In this document: in pieces, positions 59,501 through 64,000 of the stretch
Position numbering within the stretch: the first letter of the stretch is position 1
Layout: every line of letters starts with the position of its first letter
Source of the DNA: Alistipes sp.
GTDB taxonomy: Bacteria; Bacteroidota; Bacteroidia; Bacteroidales; Rikenellaceae
Assembly: GCF_020026455.1 (NCBI RefSeq)
Contig: NZ_JAHHQJ010000006.1
Span: 1 to 64,000, forward strand
Reading direction: 5' to 3'
Length of the DNA stretch: 64,000 nt
The notes under the pieces: generated by a model
Seen by the model: only the letters and a program-made list of their open reading frames with translations
What the model was told of the DNA's origin: nothing
The model's database searches: none
Translations under genes and position numbers: made by a program

Positions 59501-59604
59501 CCTCCGTAGGCGATCTCTTCAACCTGTCAACGGTCAGGCGGGAACGGGGTCTCGACTATCCGTTTGCCCGGGTATTTCAAATGTCTCTCACCGTGAATAT
59601 CTGA
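56554..59604 (+). CDS. SusC/RagA-family TonB-linked outer-membrane transporter
   Basis: The protein has 1016 residues when started at ATG 56554, the first after the -7 box; ATG 56569 or 56575 would also give a good signal peptide (GLLRKTGCFLLVLSVILSVV). A carboxypeptidase-like regulatory domain (VLDESDHPVAGANIVACDRS) is followed by DVVVTGYIDKKKESYTGSS. The plug includes LNIIQLRTPGFGLFD, FILDGTEVDIGYVFD and ITVLKDAAATSFYGSKAANG, and the barrel ends SLTVNI. It pairs with the SusD gene 3 bp downstream. The neighbouring surface peptidases suggest peptide rather than glycan uptake; this is inference. Confidence 0.93.
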   Translation: MLRANMGMEGLLRKTGCFLLVLSVILSVVQTTAQTPGKQFKLGGQVLDESDHPVAGANIVACDRSGTPHGTIADAQGNFTFDCPQGATEFQVRMLGYQPFRQTIDRAKNHYEIRLKPAVEQVSDVVVTGYIDKKKESYTGSSHTVRRQEIEEMVHTNVLNIIQLRTPGFGLFDDIANGSDPNHIPDMVLRGRSSFIEGDQTNVPLFILDGTEVDIGYVFDIPADDIESITVLKDAAATSFYGSKAANGVVVITTRPTQFGRLQVNYTGNFQVSVPDLSDYRLLDAGEKLEYERLAGLYGDFSGSSSSDVDKQKTYYERLERVNAGVNTDWMRQALRTGLNHIHSLNLSGGSRDFRYNVSGSYNATTGVMDKSDKTTASLRINLTYGNLEKLFFQNIMSVSRNASNDVPYGSFSDYARLNPYDAPYLEDRSLNNNLAFNAANPLYEKRLNSYIRNASGYFIDTFRIRWNIRPSLRVETSISYVRSTTEGETFHSPLSKRFYDRDAAKRGSFSVANGTNNTLSGNAFIVWNIPCGASDDGLLSMTAGVNIESSRSESHSFEALGVLSDKLEHPSMAIGYAESGRPGGSEELSRMLGGFFSANYSWKNRYFIDASFRYEGSSKFGADNKFAPFGAIGIGWNLHRERFFESSPFSLFKLRASIGLVGNAGFNAYQAQLAYRYDAGLLYNGSIGAVPVSMVNPRLKWERSIKRNIGLDIGLWQDRINGSIDIYYDTTNNLVMAIAKPDHIGFPNAMENLGKIRNSGIEISVRGNLFRKKDASLNLYANMSHNRNRIVAISDYLKNKNKENEANATSSLPAAFYEEGESMTALKVMRSAGINPANGREVFITREGRLTYEYDYRDKQVVGDTAPKVQGAIGLSFDLYAFNLSVSLGYRLGATVYNQTLATKVEGADPTANADRRVFHDRWKAPGDRARYKNIANRETTPPTDRFIATEYALEGSSMKLSYLLPKHFCRRIGLRQIRIAASVGDLFNLSTVRRERGLDYPFARVFQMSLTVNI

Positions 59605-59607
59605 GTT

Positions 59608-61035
59608 ATGAAGCACTTTTGCCTTGGTTACGCCTGCTGGAAGGGTTGGATGATCGGATGCGTCTGGATGTTATCGGGATGCGGATTTCTCGACATCGAA
59701 ACTCCGGGAATCGTCAACAACGACAAGATGTTCGAAAACGAGCAGGGATTCATCGACGCCATGAACGGCGTATACGCATCGTTGGCCGACGGAAGTCTCT
59801 ACGGGAAACAGCTATCATTCGGATTCGTGGATCAGATCGCGCAACTGTACTACAACGATTACGAAACGAGCGAGACGACGCTGACCCGCACCTACGACCT
59901 GAAATACAGGGACGAAGACGTGCGGGCGCAGATCGACGCCATATGGTCCAAGGCCTACAACACGATCGCAGCCGCAAACAGCATCCTGGACAACATGCCG
60001 GGACGGAACTTTCCGAACCTGCCCCGCATGAAGGGCGAAGCGCTGGCCATACGGGCTTTCGTCCATTTCGATCTGCTGCGACTCTTCGCCCCCGGGTTTG
60101 AACGAAAAGAGGAGGCGGCCATCCCCTATGTCAAACACTTTTCGATCACTCCGGTAGCCCGAAGCACCGTTTTTGAGACATACCGAGAGATCGTCGCCGA
60201 TCTCACGGAAGCGCATGCGCTGTTGCGCGAGGCTGCGCCCATGAGCGGCCGTACTCCCCGCGAACTCTACATCACGAGCCATGCGACGGCGGCCTTGCTG
60301 GCCCGGGTTTACAATTGGGCCGGAGATCATGCGGCCGCTGCACGCTACGCCCGCGAAGCGTTATCCGGCGACTTCTCGCTGGTGAGGGAGGAGCAGGTCA
60401 AAAATCTGTTCATGGGCTACACGGCCCAAACCGAGTGTCTGTGGGGATTGCATGCCCCCAGAGCCTATCTGGATGTCCGCACCTGTTTGTGTCCGCCCCG
60501 GCTGACCGGAAAATTCGGCATGGTGCGCAATAATTACCAGTCCATCTTCCGGGTGGGATCGTTTACCGCAACCCATAACGACTACCGCTACCAGGCGTAT
60601 TTCACCCGCACGAAATGGGAGCGCTCGGTGGTTCTGCTGACCAAGCTCTACGACAAGCATTACGATGACGAACAGGCCATCCCGGCCGGACGCACCCCCG
60701 GCATCAATCTGATACGGATTCCCGAGCTCTACTATATTTTAGCCGAATCGACATACGGTCAGGATCCGGCCCGGGCTCTGGATTTCCTGAACGAGGTGGT
60801 GACCGCACGGGGTCTGCATCCGCTGCATCCGACGGATATCGCCACCCCGAACGCATTCCGCGAAATCCTGATCAACGAGATCGTCAAGGAGTACTGGGGC
60901 GAGGGACAAATATTTTTCACATACAAACGCTTCGGGTTGCCCCTGGACGGAGTCAACGGCAACGATCATCCGGCTACGGATGCAACCTATGTTTTACCCC
61001 TGCCCGAAAGCGAACAAGCCGACGGAATCAATTGA
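59608..61035 (+). CDS. SusD/RagB-family lipoprotein
   Basis: This 475-residue protein has a lipoprotein signal ending MLSGC (GFLDIETPGIVNND). TPR-like helices are typical of the family (MKGEALAIRAFVHFDLLRLF). The C-terminal FREILINEIVKEYWGEGQIF corresponds to the D-E-R-x-x-E-x-x-x-E block in other SusD proteins. It follows its SusC partner by 3 bp and precedes a DUF4843 gene. Confidence 0.92.
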   Translation: MKHFCLGYACWKGWMIGCVWMLSGCGFLDIETPGIVNNDKMFENEQGFIDAMNGVYASLADGSLYGKQLSFGFVDQIAQLYYNDYETSETTLTRTYDLKYRDEDVRAQIDAIWSKAYNTIAAANSILDNMPGRNFPNLPRMKGEALAIRAFVHFDLLRLFAPGFERKEEAAIPYVKHFSITPVARSTVFETYREIVADLTEAHALLREAAPMSGRTPRELYITSHATAALLARVYNWAGDHAAAARYAREALSGDFSLVREEQVKNLFMGYTAQTECLWGLHAPRAYLDVRTCLCPPRLTGKFGMVRNNYQSIFRVGSFTATHNDYRYQAYFTRTKWERSVVLLTKLYDKHYDDEQAIPAGRTPGINLIRIPELYYILAESTYGQDPARALDFLNEVVTARGLHPLHPTDIATPNAFREILINEIVKEYWGEGQIFFTYKRFGLPLDGVNGNDHPATDATYVLPLPESEQADGIN

Positions 61036-61041
61036 TCGATC

Positions 61042-61722
61042 ATGAAAACAACCCTGCGCATACTCCTCGCCCTGCTTACCGCGGCATCGGCCTTTTCGTG
61101 CAATCGGTCCGAGAGTTTCACCTACACCGACACGGCAAGAATCAACTTCACGTCCGATTCCCTCTATTTCTCATTCGGCGCAGAGCCCTTCTCGATAACC
61201 GACACGACCTTGCGGATCGGGGTTGAGATCATCGGAACGCCCGTCGGCTACGACCGCGAATTCCGGATCGGGATCGATGCCTCGCGGACAACCGCCCAGG
61301 CCGGGATACATTATGACCCGCTGCCGTCCGATCCGGTATTGCCGGCAGGGGCTTCGGCCATGTCGCTTCCGATTCGGATCCACCGCCTCCGTCTGGAAGA
61401 CGACAAGGTCCATACGCTCTCGATATACATGGAGGAATGCGCCAACTTCAAGCTCGGAGTATCGGAATACACAAGCCTCAGGGTTTGTTTCACCAATCGC
61501 CTCGACTGCCCCAACTGGTGGAACGAACTGTCCCGATGGATCGGGGAGTACGACATACGCAAATACCAAAAATTCATCGAGTTGTACGGCAGGCCCGTTT
61601 CGGACCAGGACATCCGGGAAAACAAATTCGCCATCCTCCGGGTTTTCAAGGAGGTACGGGAGTATTTCGCCCGTCACCCCGAATATGGCGTCCTTTTTCC
61701 CGACACGGAATGGCCCGTATGA
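61042..61722 (+). CDS. DUF4843 family lipoprotein
   Basis: This 226-residue lipoprotein has its signal ending AFSC (Cys 20). The N-terminal beta domain (TDTARINFTSDSLYFSFG ... RIGVEIIGTPVGYDREFRI, AQAGIHYDP) and the C-terminal WWNELSRWIGEYDIRKYQKF match DUF4843. This Bacteroidetes family is found almost only downstream of SusC/SusD pairs and together with PKD-like lipoproteins. It is probably a surface ligand-binding protein. Confidence 0.88.
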   Translation: MKTTLRILLALLTAASAFSCNRSESFTYTDTARINFTSDSLYFSFGAEPFSITDTTLRIGVEIIGTPVGYDREFRIGIDASRTTAQAGIHYDPLPSDPVLPAGASAMSLPIRIHRLRLEDDKVHTLSIYMEECANFKLGVSEYTSLRVCFTNRLDCPNWWNELSRWIGEYDIRKYQKFIELYGRPVSDQDIRENKFAILRVFKEVREYFARHPEYGVLFPDTEWPV

Positions 61723-61760
61723 GCATGGACTTCAGAAACGCATTATAAAAATCTAAACCC

Positions 61761-63290
61761 ATGAGAAAAAATTATCTATTATTGCTGCTCGGAGCCTTCA
61801 TCAGCCTGGGCCTGACAGCCTGCAGCAAAGACTCGGACGAAAAGCACGTTCCCACACAGGTCGAAGCCGTAACGGGACTCGAGACCTCCTATTCCCGGGG
61901 ATTGCACGAATACCTGCAGATAAAGCCGGAGGTGCGGCTTTCTTCAGAAACAGCGTCGGATGTGACCTACGAATGGAACATCGGCTATAAAACCGTGAGC
62001 ACGGAGAAGGAGCTTTCGTTCAAGTGCGATGAGCTGGGCGAATTCAACGGCTATTTCAAGGCCAGCAGCCCGACCGGTGCCAAAATCGTCGACTTCACAT
62101 TGCGGGTTTCGTCCCCCTACGACCGCGGCCTGTTGCTTCTGAGCGAAACGACCCGGGGAGCGATGCTCTCATTCAAACGGCTCGATATCATGGAGACACC
62201 CGTCAGCCCCCATGCCTTCAAGGATAACAATCCCACCCTCGCCCTGGGTCAGAATGCGCTTGCATTGTGTTGGAAAGGCGAAGGTATCACACAGCCGACC
62301 GCGGCATCGGTCGAAAACGGAGATTTTGATGTGGTGATCAGTTCGTCCAATCCGACCAAAGTCTATACGCTCAACACGAACGACATGAAAGTCAAGACCG
62401 AGATCACATACGACGGAAACGGGGAGTTTCATCCCAACAGGATCCACTGCCCGCTGGGTGTGCAGGAGGCTCTGTGGCAGGGCGAACTCTATTTTACGGG
62501 TGCCGGCCAAGAGTATATCATGTCATCCGAAAAGACGTTTGTACGGCCCGGGGAGTACGAAAAGTTGCCCGACGGAGCCCGAATCGCGGATTATACCTGC
62601 TCGATGATCACCGAATACGACGATCGGGTGCGTGTCTATTTCGATTTGGAAAAGAAAAAACTGCTCTATGTCCCGATCGTGCTGGGCTCGGCCGTGCTGG
62701 AGAGCGAAACGACATGCAACGGAGACGCAATCGGCTTATTCGCATGCGACGGCCTGTATTACAACGGACGCTATGACCCGGGACATGTCATGGCCATTAC
62801 GGCCAACGGGAATCAGGTCACGGTATATCGTTTTTCCGCTCCGGCCGATCTTATGGGGGTCGAGGAAGAGACTCTCGGCACGATCGATGCTTCGGGGCAC
62901 ATATTGCCGACCTCGGCTTTGGGCGTGAACCCCATCAAACCCATTCTCTACTATTCCAGGGGAAATGCCATCTACCGGCTCAACTACGACGGCCAAAATT
63001 TCGACACGGCACCCTACATTGCCATCGAAGGGAATTATGAGATCAAACAGATCGTCTTCAATCGGTATGATGTCAACACGCTCTATGTGGCCGCAGAGAA
63101 TGCCGATGAACCCGGCGAGATGAAAGCGTCGCTCTTCATTTACGACATTTCGGACAATTCGTCGGCCCGCCTGCTTTTCGAAGACCACCGCGTCGGAGGT
63201 TCCGTCAGGCAGTTGCTCTACAAGGGAAATGGCAAGGAATACGAATCGGTCATGAAGGAAAAGTCACTTTTGCACAAATTCATCCAATAA
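61761..63290 (+). CDS. PKD-like family lipoprotein
   Basis: This 509-residue lipoprotein has its signal ending LTAC (Cys 21). An N-terminal PKD-like beta-sandwich (about 40-125: SDVTYEWNIGYKTVSTEKEL) leads into a larger C-terminal domain with repeated short strands that looks propeller-like (YDRGLLLLSETTRGAMLSFK; VYTLNTNDMKVKTEI; AIYRLNYDGQNFD). It is the last gene of the SusC/SusD/DUF4843 operon, 38 bp after DUF4843 and just before a strong terminator. Confidence 0.85.
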   Translation: MRKNYLLLLLGAFISLGLTACSKDSDEKHVPTQVEAVTGLETSYSRGLHEYLQIKPEVRLSSETASDVTYEWNIGYKTVSTEKELSFKCDELGEFNGYFKASSPTGAKIVDFTLRVSSPYDRGLLLLSETTRGAMLSFKRLDIMETPVSPHAFKDNNPTLALGQNALALCWKGEGITQPTAASVENGDFDVVISSSNPTKVYTLNTNDMKVKTEITYDGNGEFHPNRIHCPLGVQEALWQGELYFTGAGQEYIMSSEKTFVRPGEYEKLPDGARIADYTCSMITEYDDRVRVYFDLEKKKLLYVPIVLGSAVLESETTCNGDAIGLFACDGLYYNGRYDPGHVMAITANGNQVTVYRFSAPADLMGVEEETLGTIDASGHILPTSALGVNPIKPILYYSRGNAIYRLNYDGQNFDTAPYIAIEGNYEIKQIVFNRYDVNTLYVAAENADEPGEMKASLFIYDISDNSSARLLFEDHRVGGSVRQLLYKGNGKEYESVMKEKSLLHKFIQ

Positions 63291-63294
63291 CCCG

Positions 63295-63328
63295 AAACGG
63301 GACGGATTTTTATCCGTCCCGTTTTTTT
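63295..63328 (+). terminator. Strong intrinsic terminator
   Basis: AAACGGGACGGAT and ATCCGTCCCGTTT form a perfect 13-bp stem with a TTTT loop (arms 63295-63307 and 63312-63324). An uninterrupted run of T reaches 63328. It starts 4 bp after the PKD-like stop codon. Confidence 0.9.
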
Positions 63329-63597
63329 ATCGACGGATGCCATGCCTTGCGGCCGGAATCCCACACTCCGCATCGAAGAGAGACAGATCCGCGAAAATCC
63401 GGAGTCCCTAAAGCCGGCTTGCGTCAGCGGGGATCACACGGCCGATCGGTTGAATCGGCCCCGGAAAAGATAAAGGCTCTTTGCAAAAAAACAGGCCCGA
63501 CGATCGGATTTTCGCAAAAAAGCAGTACCTTCGATCAAAATTATCCGCCCGAAGGCCCGCAGAAAAGGCCCGCAGGCGGCATCAACGACGCAAGACA

Positions 63598-64000
63598 ATG
63601 AAAGGTATCGTACTGGCCGGAGGCTCGGGCACACGCCTGTATCCCATCACGAAAGGCGTGAGCAAGCAGTTGCTGCCCATTTATGACAAGCCCATGATCT
63701 ATTATCCGATTTCGGCGTTGATGCTGGCCGGCATCCGCGAGATACTCGTGATCTCGACACCGGCCGACCTCCCGGGATTCCGGCGGCTGCTGGGCGACGG
63801 CTCGGACTTCGGCATAAGCATCGAGTATGCCGAGCAACCCTCGCCCGACGGACTGGCCCAGGCGTTTCTGATCGGCGAGGAGTTCATCGGCAGCGATTCG
63901 GTCTGCCTAGTGCTGGGCGACAACATCTTCCACGGGGCGGGTTTCACGGGCATGCTCCGGGAGGCCGTGCGCAACGCCGAGGAGGCGGACAAGGCGACGA
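63598..64000 (+). CDS. rfbA: Glucose-1-phosphate thymidylyltransferase, cut by window end
   Basis: The first 134 residues are present; the gene continues beyond the window. The enzyme makes dTDP-glucose from dTTP and glucose 1-phosphate, the first step to dTDP-rhamnose. The nucleotide-binding signature GIVLAGGSGTRLYPITKGVS, the lysine block KQLLPIYDKPMIYYPIS and LVLGDNIFHG are diagnostic. A weak -7-like TACCTTCG lies at 63526-63533. It is unrelated in function to the upstream operon, from which the terminator separates it. Confidence 0.95.
   Translation, partial: MKGIVLAGGSGTRLYPITKGVSKQLLPIYDKPMIYYPISALMLAGIREILVISTPADLPGFRRLLGDGSDFGISIEYAEQPSPDGLAQAFLIGEEFIGSDSVCLVLGDNIFHGAGFTGMLREAVRNAEEADKAT

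Overview
The window comes from a Bacteroidales genome, most likely Alistipes or a close relative in Rikenellaceae. That placement is an inference. It rests on two SusC/SusD pairs, Bacteroidetes-type promoters (-7 box TAnnTTTG, -33 TTG), Bacteroidetes lipoboxes, a type IX secretion (T9SS) C-terminal signal with a PorV-like protein, and GC-rich coding DNA broken by AT-rich islands. No rRNA, tRNA or CRISPR array was recognised.

Region 1 (1-9.0 kb) is an accessory island. It holds an intact IS4-family element (421-1750), an AAA ATPase with an EVE-like protein, and four small minus-strand genes, two of them excisionase-like HTH proteins. These are followed by a HigA-like/AbiEii-type toxin-antitoxin pair and a gene-poor stretch with an orphan promoter, an 18-bp direct repeat and a perfect 16-bp inverted repeat. 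That stretch abuts a decayed 5' fragment resembling the type VI secretion gene tssF, coupled to an AT-rich lipoprotein gene that may be an orphan immunity gene.

Region 2 (9.1-25.6 kb) is a polysaccharide utilization locus. It encodes SusC, SusD, a fasciclin-domain lipoprotein, a second surface lipoprotein, a GH99/71-like enzyme, a GH31, a GH2 with a malectin-like C-terminus, a SASA-type acetylesterase and a GH50-like enzyme. Several of these genes overlap by ATGA.

Region 3 (25.7-30.9 kb) is a D-xylose operon: a Nudix-like regulator, xylB, xylA and a sugar/proton symporter, closed by a strong terminator. The 9-mer GTTAGCGTA occurs upstream of region 2 and twice before region 3, suggesting shared control.

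Region 4 (31.1-39.6 kb) holds a second IS4-family element with a nonsense-broken transposase. It is followed by an 11-haem membrane-anchored cytochrome c overlapping a fused CcsBA cytochrome assembly protein, a degenerate 17-bp tandem repeat, and a flavodoxin/DUF2023 pair.

Region 5 (39.8-56.4 kb, minus strand) is the most unusual. A TonB-dependent receptor, a DUF4876 lipoprotein and a DUF6850 outer-membrane protein are followed by three tandem paralogues of a caspase-fold (gingipain-like) peptidase with a HEAT-like C-terminus. Just upstream on the same strand lie a subtilisin-family peptidase with both a lipobox and a T9SS tail, and a PorV-like barrel. Region 6 (56.5-63.3 kb) is a divergent SusC/SusD/DUF4843/PKD-like operon with a strong terminator. 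The window ends inside rfbA. Regions 5 and 6 together look like a surface system for proteolysis and uptake of a proteinaceous ligand. The three-peptidase operon is my candidate for an undescribed system.
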